Assembly (NCBI GenBank): GCA_016713865.1
Contig: JADJOG010000005.1
Coordinates: 106,738-170,737 of the forward strand
Direction of reading: 5' to 3'
DNA from: Flavobacteriales bacterium
GTDB taxonomy: Bacteria > Bacteroidota > Bacteroidia > Flavobacteriales_F > PHOS-HE28
DNA: 64,000 nucleotides
Shown here piece after piece: positions 51,220 through 60,191 of the stretch. The stretch's first letter is position 1. Each line of letters starts with the position of its first letter. The notes under the pieces are model-generated. The model did no database searches. It had not been told where the DNA came from and saw only the letters and a program-made list of their open reading frames with translations. The position numbers and the translations under genes were made by a program.

Positions 51220-52875
51220 ATGAGCGGGGGGGTGACACAGGCTGATGTTCTGCAACGCCGACGTGCCATGATTGCTGGCGAGCAGTCTTTCATCGAATCG
51301 CGATGGTTAAAGAGCGGATTGCCTCGTTCCGCAGTGGCCATCCGTGAGCTGCAGGATCTACTGCTCTTCAGCGAGGCCTACCCCGGCGTCCACCATGCAT
51401 GCGATGCGACGAAAGCGTTGATGGCGGATTTCCGTGCGTTGCTCAAAGCGAGACTGGATCAGGATGCGCGACTGCGAAAACAGCTGCAGGGTTCCGGGGT
51501 ACAGGGCAGCGACAGCGTCGGCCTGTATTCATTCACGTTGGTTCGCTGGCTGCTCAAACATTGGCCGCTTGAAGTTTCCCTGTTCAGCGTTGATGCGCCT
51601 CGTGATGAGACCGCCGAGTTGCTGCGCCCCATATTAGCTGAAGCGGAGCGCGAAGCCGTGGACATGCACGATGGCGATGCAGCATCGCTGATGTCTTTGC
51701 TCTTCGGCAAGGATCCGCGCAAGCAATTGCACGACTTGGTTGACCTCATCGATGCGCATCCCGCATCGGGGGAATTGCGCGAGACGCTCTTCGCGCGATT
51801 GCAGGTTTACATCAAGATCGGCAGCGGCTTTCCGTCGCTCACATCGCTGCGGGGCCCGGTCCACGCACCCTTCATCCATTCCGAGGGCCTGCAGCGCGGC
51901 GTTGACCTGCGTGCCACGATCGCGCAGGGCATAGGAGCACCACTGGCCTTGAACAAACGTCAGCGAACACGGCTCATCAACGATGCGCGCGCCATCCTCT
52001 GCCTCATGCAGCGGGAAACGGACCCCATCACCTACGCGCAGGAGGTCCAGGCCTTCGACATGGGTCGCGGCCCCGTGATCGCGCTCTTCCACATGGATGC
52101 AGCGCACCGGCTGGCGCTTGAGAGCTACGTGGGTTTCATGGCCTTCAAGAACGGCGTACCGCTCGGCTATGGCGGCGCATGGCTTTTCCCGGGAAGGAGC
52201 AAGGTGGGCATCAACGTATTCCCCTCCTTGCGCGGCGGCGAGAGCGCATTGTTCTTCGCTCAGCTGCTGAGGCTTTTCCGGCAGCGTTTCGGTGTGGGCG
52301 TGTTCGAGGCGGAGAATTACCAGCTCGGCCATGGCAATGCCGATGGATTGAAGAGCGGCGCCTACTGGTTCTACTATCGGCTCGGCTTTCGTCCGTGGGA
52401 TGATCGGCTCGGGCGTATTGCTGCGCGCGAGGTGGAGCGAATGCAGAAGAACAAAGCCTATCAACCGCCGCTGCGGACATTGAAAGAGCTGGTCGCGGAC
52501 GGGCTTGTGCTACACATTGCTGAGGAAAGCTCGCCCATGATCGACACCGGTGCGTTGATCTACGCCGCACAGCAGCACACGGCCAGCATTGGCGCTCAGA
52601 GCCGACAACAGTTGCTTGCGGATACCAAGCGACGTGCGCAGAAAGCCTTTGGCCTCACCCGTGCCGAATGCGCGAAGCCCGGCATTGCGGCGGCGCTGAA
52701 AGCGTGGTCGCTGCCGCTGAATCTTCTTGGAGAGTATGAGCAATGGCCTGCGGTTGAATTGAAGCGCATGGGTCGTGCGATGCGCGCGAAGGCAGCGGGC
52801 AACGAGGATGCTTATCAAGCCGCGCTGCGCGAATGCCGCATGCTCTTGCGGGCGTGGGCGAGTGCCTCGATGTGA
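51220..52875 (+). CDS. protein of unknown function with a GNAT-like C-terminal half
   Basis: 551 residues, no signal peptide or membrane segment. The N-terminal half looks helical. The middle to C-terminal part (YVGFMAFKNGVPLGYGGAWL, INVFPSLRGGESALFFAQLL, LKSGAYWFYYRLGFRPWD) has the look of a GNAT acyltransferase core in which a donor-binding loop is followed by a Y/F-rich strand; similar sequences occur in unnamed bacterial proteins as far as I recall. The substrate is unknown. The start is the ATG at 51220; the frame is open back to 51124. Confidence 0.7.
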   Translation: MSGGVTQADVLQRRRAMIAGEQSFIESRWLKSGLPRSAVAIRELQDLLLFSEAYPGVHHACDATKALMADFRALLKARLDQDARLRKQLQGSGVQGSDSVGLYSFTLVRWLLKHWPLEVSLFSVDAPRDETAELLRPILAEAEREAVDMHDGDAASLMSLLFGKDPRKQLHDLVDLIDAHPASGELRETLFARLQVYIKIGSGFPSLTSLRGPVHAPFIHSEGLQRGVDLRATIAQGIGAPLALNKRQRTRLINDARAILCLMQRETDPITYAQEVQAFDMGRGPVIALFHMDAAHRLALESYVGFMAFKNGVPLGYGGAWLFPGRSKVGINVFPSLRGGESALFFAQLLRLFRQRFGVGVFEAENYQLGHGNADGLKSGAYWFYYRLGFRPWDDRLGRIAAREVERMQKNKAYQPPLRTLKELVADGLVLHIAEESSPMIDTGALIYAAQQHTASIGAQSRQQLLADTKRRAQKAFGLTRAECAKPGIAAALKAWSLPLNLLGEYEQWPAVELKRMGRAMRAKAAGNEDAYQAALRECRMLLRAWASASM

Positions 52876-52935
52876 TGATCGTCACACCCATAGCACTGTT
52901 GGCGCGTCACCTTCGGGCTATCAAACCCTGAAGAC

Positions 52936-54201
52936 ATGAGCAGCTCTTTCGATGTCCTCATCATCGGCGGCGGCACCGGCGGCATCATGACCGCTGCGCA
53001 ATTGCGGAAGAAGAACAAGCGCCTCAGCATCGCCATCATCGATCCTGCAAAGGACCATTGGTACCAACCGGCGTGGACCTTGGTGGGCGCGGGTGCATTC
53101 AGCATGAAGGCCACGCGGCGCGATGAGCGCGACCAGATCCCCGAGGGCGTTTATTGGATACAAGAAGCTGTTGAGTCATTCGACCCCGAGAACAACGCTG
53201 TGAGCACTACTAGTGGCAAGCGCTTCACGTATGGCCATCTGATCGTGAGCCCCGGCATCAAGCTCGATATCGACGCCCTGCCCGGGTTGCGCGAAGCATT
53301 GCAGACCGATAGCGTGTGCAGCAACTACATCGATCCGGAGAAGACCTTCCGCGTGATGAAGGCTTTCAAAGGAGGCAATGCGGTCTTCACGCAACCGGCC
53401 ACGCCCATCAAATGCGGCGGCGCTCCGCAGAAGGCTGCGTACATGGCCGATGAGTTCTTCCGCAAGAGTGGCGTTCGCGACAAGACCAGGCTCGTCTTCG
53501 CAACGCCAGGCTCGGTCATCTTCGGCGTGGAGCCGTTCCGCTTCGCGCTGGAAGACGTGATCCGCAAGAAGGGCATCATCCTGAAGACCTTCTACAAGCC
53601 TGTGCGCATCGACCCGGTAAAGAAGGAGATCCACTTCGCGTGGAGCAAGCCCGGCGACAACCAATGCGTGATCACCGAGGACCACGGCCTCGATGAGAAA
53701 GTGGAAGGCGAGAGCACCATCGTGATGAAGTACGACATGCTGCACCTGGCCCCGCCGCAGAGCGCGCCGGACTTCGTGCGCAACTCGCCCCTCGCATACG
53801 CCGACGGCCCCAACAAGGGCTGGCTCGAAGTGGACATCCACACCCTGCAGCACAAGCACTACCCCAACATCTTCGGGCTGGGCGATGCCGCTGCGCTGCC
53901 CACGGCCAAGACCGGCGCGGCCATTCGCAAGCAGGCGCCCGTGGTGGTGGCCAACATCCTGCAACGCATTCAGGATGGCGCGCTGGCCAAGGAGCGCTAC
54001 GAGGGCTACAGCAGTTGCCCGCTCGTAACGGGCTACGGCAAGATGCTCCTTGCGGAATTCAAGTACGACAACGTGCGCGACAGCGATCCGCTGCTGAGCA
54101 AGCTCTTCGACACCAGCAAGCCGCTGTGGAGCATGTGGGTGCTGAAGAAGTACGGCCTGCCTTGGCTGTACTGGAACAAGATGATGAAGGGCGCCATGTG
54201 A
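52936..54201 (+). CDS. sqr: sulfide:quinone oxidoreductase (type II-like)
   Basis: A 421-residue FAD flavoprotein that oxidises sulfide and passes electrons to quinone. The N-terminal motif FDVLIIGGGTGGIMTAAQL is the dinucleotide fold, followed by HWYQPAWTLVGAGAFS. The redox cysteines of the type II enzymes are placed as expected: TPIKCGGAPQKAAYMADEF and YSSCPLVTGYGKML; YPNIFGLGDAAALPTAKTGA is the C-terminal FAD-binding block. Short length without N-terminal extension fits a membrane-peripheral enzyme. Confidence 0.87.
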   Translation: MSSSFDVLIIGGGTGGIMTAAQLRKKNKRLSIAIIDPAKDHWYQPAWTLVGAGAFSMKATRRDERDQIPEGVYWIQEAVESFDPENNAVSTTSGKRFTYGHLIVSPGIKLDIDALPGLREALQTDSVCSNYIDPEKTFRVMKAFKGGNAVFTQPATPIKCGGAPQKAAYMADEFFRKSGVRDKTRLVFATPGSVIFGVEPFRFALEDVIRKKGIILKTFYKPVRIDPVKKEIHFAWSKPGDNQCVITEDHGLDEKVEGESTIVMKYDMLHLAPPQSAPDFVRNSPLAYADGPNKGWLEVDIHTLQHKHYPNIFGLGDAAALPTAKTGAAIRKQAPVVVANILQRIQDGALAKERYEGYSSCPLVTGYGKMLLAEFKYDNVRDSDPLLSKLFDTSKPLWSMWVLKKYGLPWLYWNKMMKGAM

Positions 54202-54216
54202 GCGTTGAGCCGGTCC

Positions 54217-54223
54217 TACCTTG
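54217..54223 (+). promoter_or_regulatory. -7 box (TACCTTG) for the NYN-LOTUS gene
   Basis: Ends six bases before the ATG at 54230; predicts a leaderless transcript. Confidence 0.4.
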
Positions 54224-54229
54224 TAGCCG

Positions 54230-54991
54230 ATGAAGAAGATCAACGACACCACGATCGCATTGCTGATCGATGGCGACAACGCGGCGCCGAAGCGGCTGGC
54301 AGCGATCCTGGAGGAAGTGAGCAAGCAGGGCACCATTACCATCCGCCGCATCTATGGAGACTGGACCACGCAAGGCATGAGCGGTTGGAAGGAACTCCTC
54401 AATAGCAATGCGATCCAACCGGTGCAGCAATTCGCCTACACCAAGGGCAAGAACAGCACGGACAGCGCGCTGATCATCGATGCCATGGACATCCTGCACG
54501 GCGAATTGGTGGACGCCTTCTGCATCGTGAGCAGTGATAGCGACTATACCCGGCTCGCAACAAGGCTGCGCGAGAGCGGCCTCTTCGTGATGGGCGTGGG
54601 CGAGAAGAAGACCCCGGACGCCTTCGTGAAGGCCTGCGAGCGCTTCATCTACGTTGAGAATCTCGATGTGCATGAGGATCCGCGCGTGGAAGCCAAACGC
54701 GTGACCGCTGGGAAGCAATCCAAATCGCCCTCGTCCAGGCCAGCCGCATCTCTTTCCCAGAACGGTGAGTTGATGCGGAAAATGAGGAAGGCCTTCAACG
54801 TAGCCAAGGGCGAAGAGGAAGAAGCATCGCTCAGCCTCATCGGACAAGCCTTGCGCCGCTTGGACCCCGGTTTCGACCCAAGGAGCTACGGCCACGCCTC
54901 GCTTTCCTCGCTCGTGAACGCATTGAAGGACCAGCTGGACATTCGCCGCGAGGAGAAGGGGAACACGGTGATGGTGCGCTTCAAAGGCTGA
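54230..54991 (+). CDS. NYN-domain protein with C-terminal OST-HTH/LOTUS domain
   Basis: 253 residues. The NYN (PIN-like, LabA/DUF88) nuclease domain has the acidic residues in IALLIDGDNAAPKRLAA, GKNSTDSALIIDAMDIL and FCIVSSDSDYTRLATRL. A linker follows, then a LOTUS domain (ASLSLIGQALRRLDPGFD, YGHASLSSLVNALKDQL), a fold that in other proteins binds RNA, including G-quadruplexes. Such NYN-LOTUS proteins are thought to process RNA; no target is known here. Confidence 0.88.
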   Translation: MKKINDTTIALLIDGDNAAPKRLAAILEEVSKQGTITIRRIYGDWTTQGMSGWKELLNSNAIQPVQQFAYTKGKNSTDSALIIDAMDILHGELVDAFCIVSSDSDYTRLATRLRESGLFVMGVGEKKTPDAFVKACERFIYVENLDVHEDPRVEAKRVTAGKQSKSPSSRPAASLSQNGELMRKMRKAFNVAKGEEEEASLSLIGQALRRLDPGFDPRSYGHASLSSLVNALKDQLDIRREEKGNTVMVRFKG

Positions 54992-55030
54992 CCGCATCTG
55001 GCGCCCGAAAGCCCGGAAGGACAGGTCGGC

Positions 55031-55038
55031 TATCTTCG
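55031..55038 (+). promoter_or_regulatory. -7 box (TATCTTCG) for ileS
   Basis: The same octamer as before tRNA-Cys, 21 bases before the ileS ATG. Confidence 0.5.
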
Positions 55039-55059
55039 CCGCCCCTTAGAAAAGCCCTG

Positions 55060-57810
55060 ATGGACAAGCGTTTCCCGCAGTACGACGAGCTCGACCTGCC
55101 CAAGGTCGGCGAAGAGGTGTTGAAGCAATGGGAGGCCGAGGACACTTTCGGCCAGAGCTTGGAGTTGCGCAAGGGTGCGCCGCCCTTCGTGTTCTATGAA
55201 GGTCCGCCCAGCGCCAACGGATTGCCCGGCATCCACCATGTGATGGCTCGGGCCATCAAGGACATCTTCTGCCGGTATCAAACCCAGAAAGGGCATCGTG
55301 TTGATCGCAAGGCCGGTTGGGATACCCATGGTCTGCCGATCGAGCTCGGTGTGGAGAAGGAGCTCGGGATCACCAAGGAGGACATCGGCAAGAAGATCTC
55401 GATCGAAGAGTACAACGCCGCGTGCAAGAAGGCAGTGATGCGCTACACCGATGTGTGGAACGACATGACGCGGCGCATCGGCTTCTGGCTCGATCTGGAG
55501 AAGCCGTACGTCACCTACCACACCAAGTACATCGAGAGCGTTTGGCACCTGCTGAAGAAGCTCTACGACGAAGACCTGCTTTACAAGGGCTACACGATTC
55601 AGCCGTACTCACCTGCTGCGGGAACGGGCCTGAGTTCACACGAACTGAACCAGCCCGGCACCTACAAGCCGGTGAAGGACACCAGTGCCGTTGCGCTCTT
55701 CAAAGTGAAGCCCGATCACGCGAGCGAGTTCCTCTTCAAGGACGCGTTCGGCGATGTGTTCATCATGGCATGGACCACCACGCCATGGACACTGCCCAGC
55801 AACACCGCCCTCACTGTTGGGCCGAAGCTGGACTACGTGCGTGTGAAGACTTTCAACCCCTACACGCACGAACCGCAGACCGTGGTGCTGGCGAAAGCAA
55901 GGTTGAACGCGTACTTCAGGCCTGACCAAGAACAACCGATGCACGCCATCCTCTCCGGTGCGCTCGGTGTAGCCGAGGAAGACGCATTTGCCAACTACGA
56001 CAAGAATGGCAAGCTCATTCCTTGGCAGATCATCGGTGAGTTCTACGGCCACCAACTCGAAGGCGTGCGCTACGAGCAATTGTTGCCTTACGCAACACCC
56101 GAAGGCGGCGGTGATGCCTTCAAGGTGATCGGCGGCGATTTCGTGACGACGGAAGATGGCACCGGCGTGGTACACACGGCGCCCAGCTTCGGTGCGGATG
56201 ACCAACGTGTGGCACGTCAGCACAACATCGGCTCGCTCACACTGGTGGATCTGCGCGGTCGTTTCAAGCCTGAAGTGACGGACTTCGCAGGCGAATACGT
56301 GAAGGCCGAGTACTACACCGATGGAGAGCGCGCCGCTGAAGCAATAAAGCAAGGCCGCGACAAATACCTCAGCGTCGATGAGCGCATTGCCATCAAGCTG
56401 AAGACAGAAGGCCGCGCCTTCAGGGTGGAGAAGTACGAGCACAACTACCCGCATTGCTGGCGCACCGACAAGCCCGTGCTCTACTACCCGCTCGACAGCT
56501 GGTTCGTGCGCGTGACCGCGAAGAAGGACCGCCTGATCGCGCTGAACAAGACCATCAACTGGAAACCCGAAAGCACCGGCACCGGCCGCTTCGGCAACTG
56601 GTTGGAAAACCTGCAGGACTGGAACCTCTCGCGTTCACGCTACTGGGGCATTCCGCTTCCGATCTGGCGCACCGCGGAGGGTGATGAGGAACTTTGCATC
56701 GGTTCGCTGAAGCAGTTGAAGGAAGAGATCGCAAAGTCGGTGAAGGCTGGCGTGATGGCAGCTGATCCTTACGCGTCCTTCAAGGCCGATGACATGAGCG
56801 ATGCGAACTACGACACCGTGGATCTGCACCGTCCGTACGTGGACAACATCGTGCTCGTATCACCGAGCGGCAAACCGATGAAGCGTGAGACCGACCTCAT
56901 CGACGTGTGGTTCGACAGCGGCTCGATGCCCTATGCGCAATGGCACTATCCCTTCGAGAACGAAGCGACCTTCAAGGAGAAGTTCCCTGCTGCCTTCATC
57001 GCTGAAGGCGTCGATCAAACGCGCGGCTGGTTCTACACACTGCACGCCATCGCCACGCTCACGCAGGATTCCGTGGCCTACAGGACCGTGGTGAGCAACG
57101 GCCTCGTGCTCGACAAGGTGGGCCAGAAAATGAGCAAGCGCCTGGGCAATGCGGTGGATCCTTTCAAGACATTGGATCAGTATGGTGCCGATGCCGTGCG
57201 CTGGTACATGATCAGCAACGCCTCGCCGTGGGATAACCTGAAGTTCGATGCGGAGGGCATCACCGAAGTGCAGCGCAAGTTCTTCCGCGCGCTCTTCAAC
57301 ACCTACAACTTCTTCGCGCTGTATGCGAACATCGATGGCTTCGAGCACGATCCCTCATTCCTGCGATGGACACCCGGAAGCACTGAACCAGCGAATCCCG
57401 CGCTGACGGAACTGGATCGCTGGGTGTTGGCTCGACTGAACTTGTTGCTTATCGAATGTGACAAAGCCTACAGTGACTATGAGCCTACGGTAGCAGCCCG
57501 CGCTATTCAAGAGTTCGTTGTTGAGGACATGAGCAATTGGTACGTGCGACTTAATCGACGGCGCTTCTGGAAAGGCGAGCAAGGCGATGATAAGAAAGCG
57601 GCCTTCCAAACGCTTTATCGATGCCTGGAGGTAGTCGCGATGATCAGCGCACCGATTGCGCCATTCTTCAGCGACCGACTTTATCGCGACCTCACCGGCA
57701 AAAGCGTTCATCTGAGCAACTGGCCTGTTCAGCCAGCAGCTACTGTTTCTGGAAGCGAGATGGTCTCGGCCATGCGAATGATCGTGTTCGTCAGCCGCTG
57801 CAGAAGATGA
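55060..57810 (+). CDS. ileS: isoleucine--tRNA ligase, N-terminal fragment (frameshifted)
   Basis: About 900 sense codons of a class I synthetase for isoleucine. The HIGH-like motif is GPPSANGLPGIHHVMARAI (as in eukaryote-like IleS), the editing domain contains TTPWTLPSNTAL and GTGVVHTAPSFGADD, and the KMSKS loop is GQKMSKRLGNAV. The frame runs off near 57785 within the anticodon-binding domain. It is continued by the fragment at 57807-58484. Since IleS is essential, the break is more likely a consensus error than loss of the gene. It is the first gene of the ileS / dksA-like / lspA block. Confidence 0.93.
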   Translation: MDKRFPQYDELDLPKVGEEVLKQWEAEDTFGQSLELRKGAPPFVFYEGPPSANGLPGIHHVMARAIKDIFCRYQTQKGHRVDRKAGWDTHGLPIELGVEKELGITKEDIGKKISIEEYNAACKKAVMRYTDVWNDMTRRIGFWLDLEKPYVTYHTKYIESVWHLLKKLYDEDLLYKGYTIQPYSPAAGTGLSSHELNQPGTYKPVKDTSAVALFKVKPDHASEFLFKDAFGDVFIMAWTTTPWTLPSNTALTVGPKLDYVRVKTFNPYTHEPQTVVLAKARLNAYFRPDQEQPMHAILSGALGVAEEDAFANYDKNGKLIPWQIIGEFYGHQLEGVRYEQLLPYATPEGGGDAFKVIGGDFVTTEDGTGVVHTAPSFGADDQRVARQHNIGSLTLVDLRGRFKPEVTDFAGEYVKAEYYTDGERAAEAIKQGRDKYLSVDERIAIKLKTEGRAFRVEKYEHNYPHCWRTDKPVLYYPLDSWFVRVTAKKDRLIALNKTINWKPESTGTGRFGNWLENLQDWNLSRSRYWGIPLPIWRTAEGDEELCIGSLKQLKEEIAKSVKAGVMAADPYASFKADDMSDANYDTVDLHRPYVDNIVLVSPSGKPMKRETDLIDVWFDSGSMPYAQWHYPFENEATFKEKFPAAFIAEGVDQTRGWFYTLHAIATLTQDSVAYRTVVSNGLVLDKVGQKMSKRLGNAVDPFKTLDQYGADAVRWYMISNASPWDNLKFDAEGITEVQRKFFRALFNTYNFFALYANIDGFEHDPSFLRWTPGSTEPANPALTELDRWVLARLNLLLIECDKAYSDYEPTVAARAIQEFVVEDMSNWYVRLNRRRFWKGEQGDDKKAAFQTLYRCLEVVAMISAPIAPFFSDRLYRDLTGKSVHLSNWPVQPAATVSGSEMVSAMRMIVFVSRCRR

Positions 57811-58484
57811 TCGTTCCGGTCACGAGTAATGTTGATCGCGCCCACATTGAAAAGGTGCGCGACTTAATCCTGAGCGAAGTGAACGTGAAGGAGCTCCTGA
57901 TCCTCGACGCCAGCGAGAGCAAGCTCAACAAGAAGATCAAGCCCATCTTCCCGAAGCTCGGCGCACGCATGGGCAAGTTGATGAAGAGCGTGGCCGCTGC
58001 GGTGCAGGCATTCAATCAAGCGCAGATTGCGGAGTTGGAAGCCAATGGCAGCATGAAGCTCATGGTCGAAGGACAGGAGGTGGAACTTCTCCGCGACGAT
58101 GTGGAGATCACCGCCGAGAACGTGCCCGGTCTGAGCGTGGCCAGCGACGGCGCAATCACCGTGGCGCTCGACATCACGCTCTCGGAGGCGCTCATTCAAG
58201 AGGGCATTGCGCGCGAGCTGGTGAGCAAAATTCAGGGCTTGCGGAAGGAAAGTGGCTTCGAGGTCACCGACCGGGTGCAGCTGCACATCCACGCAGGCGG
58301 CCAGGCCCAAGTGGAGCAGGCTATTCGCAGCCATGCCGCTTACATCGTCTCCGAGACCTTGGCGGTAACACCTGAAGACCAAGTGGTTGTGAGCCAACTA
58401 CCCGCCGAGGGCGCCGGTATTCACGAGGTGGATATCGACGAGACCTTGCGCTGCGCGCTGAGCCTAGTGCGGTCGGCCAATTGA
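57807..58484 (+). CDS. ileS: isoleucine--tRNA ligase, C-terminal fragment (frameshifted)
   Basis: The remaining 225 codons: anticodon-binding end (PVTSNVDRAHIEKVRDLILS, EVNVKELLILDASESKLNKK) and the C-terminal domain (ISKIQGLRKESGFEV-like block VSKIQGLRKESGFEVTDRV). Sense coding already begins at about 57786 with VRQPLQKM. Compared with other IleS proteins, about ten residues (LSLRKKxxxK) that normally precede VRQPLQK are missing at the junction, so roughly 30 bases seem to be absent here in addition to the frame change. Confidence 0.88.
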   Translation: MIVPVTSNVDRAHIEKVRDLILSEVNVKELLILDASESKLNKKIKPIFPKLGARMGKLMKSVAAAVQAFNQAQIAELEANGSMKLMVEGQEVELLRDDVEITAENVPGLSVASDGAITVALDITLSEALIQEGIARELVSKIQGLRKESGFEVTDRVQLHIHAGGQAQVEQAIRSHAAYIVSETLAVTPEDQVVVSQLPAEGAGIHEVDIDETLRCALSLVRSAN

Positions 58485-58498
58485 GAGGGGTGCCCGGC

Positions 58499-58506
58499 TA
58501 TATTTG
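58499..58506 (+). promoter_or_regulatory. -7 box (TATATTTG) for the DksA-like gene
   Basis: An exact TAnnTTTG match 27 bases before the ATG at 58534, with a TTG 15 bases upstream. Confidence 0.5.
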
Positions 58507-58533
58507 CGGATCTATTACCAAACCCCTGTCGTC

Positions 58534-59434
58534 ATGGCCAAGAAACCCGCGAAAAAGCCTGCGAAGCCCGTAGCCAAAAAAGCTGCGAAGCCCGCTGCGA
58601 AAAAGCCTGCTGCAAAGCCTGCCAAGGCCAGCAAGCCTGTCGCTGAAACCAAGGCAAGGGAAGCCGGTCAAGCCCATTGCCAAAGCCCGGTTGCGAAGAA
58701 GCCAGCCAAGGCCAGTAAGCCTGCGAAGCCTGTCGCGAAGAAGCCGGCAGCTACCAGCAAGCCAGTTGCTAAACCTCAGGCCAAGCCTGCGGCAAAACCA
58801 GTTGCCAAGGCGCCGGTCAAGCCGGTTGAGAAGGCTCCTGCCAAAGCAGCCGCACCAGCAAAGCCAGCACCGACAGCGGCTAAACCAGTAACCAAGCCGG
58901 CACCAGTTGCCGCACCCAAACCTGTGAAGAAGGAATCGAAGAAGGAGGCGAAGGAGCCCAAAGCCCCGGCCGCTCCGCTGGTGACCCAGGTCTCAGCACC
59001 CATGCGCCCGGTGTCCGCGCCCGTTGTCAAGAAGCATGTGAGCACATTGGAGAGCGCCGACAAAGCGCGCTACACGGATCCCGAGCTGGACGAGTTCCGC
59101 GAGATTATCATGAAGAAGCTCGATGAGGCCCGCAGGGATTACGACCTGCTGAAGCAGACCTTGGCCAACACCGACAACAACGGCACCGACGATACCAGCC
59201 CTTCATTCAAGATGATTGAGGATGGCAGTGAGACGCTTGAGTCGCGAGGAGACTGCGCAGCTGGCGGGCCGTCAGGAGAAGTTCATCAAGCATCTGGAAG
59301 ACGCCTTGCTTCGCATCCGAAACAAGACTTATGGCATCTGCCGCGTTACCGGCCGCTTGATCAGCAAAGAGCGCCTCCGTTTGGTGCCGCATGCCACACT
59401 GAGCATCGAGGCGAAGCAGCAGATGGGCAACTAG
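58534..59434 (+). CDS. TraR/DksA-family protein with Lys/Ala/Pro-rich N-terminal extension (frameshifted)
   Basis: About 300 residues if corrected. The first 160 residues consist of KPAKPVAKKAAKPAA-like repeats, similar to histone-H1-like or AlgP-type tails. The C-terminal part is a DksA/TraR coiled-coil and zinc-finger-like domain (YTDPELDEFREIIMKKLDEA, then GICRVTGRLISKERLRLVP) that in other bacteria binds RNA polymerase. Only one cysteine of the finger is present, as in other Bacteroidota. Three indels are visible: an extra G near 58658-58660 and a missing C near 58686-58688, which compensate each other, and an extra T near 59237 which shifts the C-terminus into the frame 59216-59434. Without correction the frame would run to 59637 over lspA. 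Confidence 0.85.
59216..59434 (+). CDS. TraR/DksA C-terminal domain, in shifted frame
   Basis: The frame that holds the true C-terminus of the preceding gene: LSREETAQLAGRQEKFIKHL and RIRNKTYGICRVTGRLISKE. It is not a separate gene. It ends 24 bases before lspA. Confidence 0.8.
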   Translation: MRMAVRRLSREETAQLAGRQEKFIKHLEDALLRIRNKTYGICRVTGRLISKERLRLVPHATLSIEAKQQMGN

Positions 59435-59458
59435 CCCGTCGGCATACGACACTCGTCC

Positions 59459-60142
59459 GTGTTGAAGCGCGCCGTTATCCTCATCCTGCTCGTGCTACTG
59501 GCCGATCAGGCATTGAAGGCATGGGTGAAGCTCACGTTCTTCTACGATCAGGCTATTCCGCTCTTCGGCGATTGGGCCTTCCTGCATTTCATCGAGAACC
59601 GGGGCATGGCCTTCGGGATGGAATTCGGCGGCGATAGCGGGAAGCTCGCGCTCACGCTCCTGCGGATAGTCGCTGTGATCGGCATCGGCTGGTGGCTGCG
59701 GCAGATCGCCAGATCAGGGGCCTCAACGCTCCAGGTGATGAGTGTTGCGCTGGTATTCGCTGGAGCGCTGGGCAACATCATCGATAGCACCTTCTACGGT
59801 GTCATCTTCAGCGCCATCACGCCTTTCAAGCTGGCTGAGCTGCTCCCGGCCGATGGTGGTTATTCATCGCTCTTCCACGGTGCCGTGGTGGACATGTTCC
59901 ACTTCCCGATCTGGCGCGGCACGTTGCCCGAATGGGTCCCCTACATGGGAGGCCGTTATTTCGAGTTCTTCCAACCCGTGTTCAATATCGCCGATGCAGC
60001 CATCACCGTTGGCATCGCCTGCTTCATCCTAGCGCATCGGCGAACGAGGAAGGCGCACGACCAATCGGATGGCTCCGTTGAAGCGGCAGCGATTGAGGTG
60101 CCCGTGGGCGCGGGTGATGCCACCGCTGGTGGCGACCAATAG
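59459..60142 (+). CDS. lspA: lipoprotein signal peptidase (signal peptidase II)
   Basis: A 227-residue aspartic membrane protease that cleaves prolipoprotein signal peptides. Four membrane segments are present (VILILLVLLADQALKAWVK begins the first). The catalytic aspartates are in VFAGALGNIIDSTFYG and VFNIADAAITVGIACF. The C-terminal tail is a little longer than usual. The start is GTG at 59459 (or TTG at 59462). It follows the dksA-like gene, as in other Bacteroidota. Confidence 0.93.
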   Translation: MLKRAVILILLVLLADQALKAWVKLTFFYDQAIPLFGDWAFLHFIENRGMAFGMEFGGDSGKLALTLLRIVAVIGIGWWLRQIARSGASTLQVMSVALVFAGALGNIIDSTFYGVIFSAITPFKLAELLPADGGYSSLFHGAVVDMFHFPIWRGTLPEWVPYMGGRYFEFFQPVFNIADAAITVGIACFILAHRRTRKAHDQSDGSVEAAAIEVPVGAGDATAGGDQ

Positions 60143-60179
60143 GATATCGCTGGCCCATTAGTGGCGGACGGGCGCGCTA

Positions 60180-60186
60180 TACATTG
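60180..60186 (+). promoter_or_regulatory. -7 box (TACATTG) for the membrane protein gene
   Basis: Ends five bases before the ATG at 60192; predicts a leaderless transcript. Confidence 0.4.
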
Positions 60187-60191
60187 CCGCA

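Noticed and set aside
53176..54351. Minus-strand open frame opposite the sulfide:quinone oxidoreductase (about 391 codons)
   Set aside because: Antisense shadow; the plus-strand gene has all expected flavoprotein motifs.
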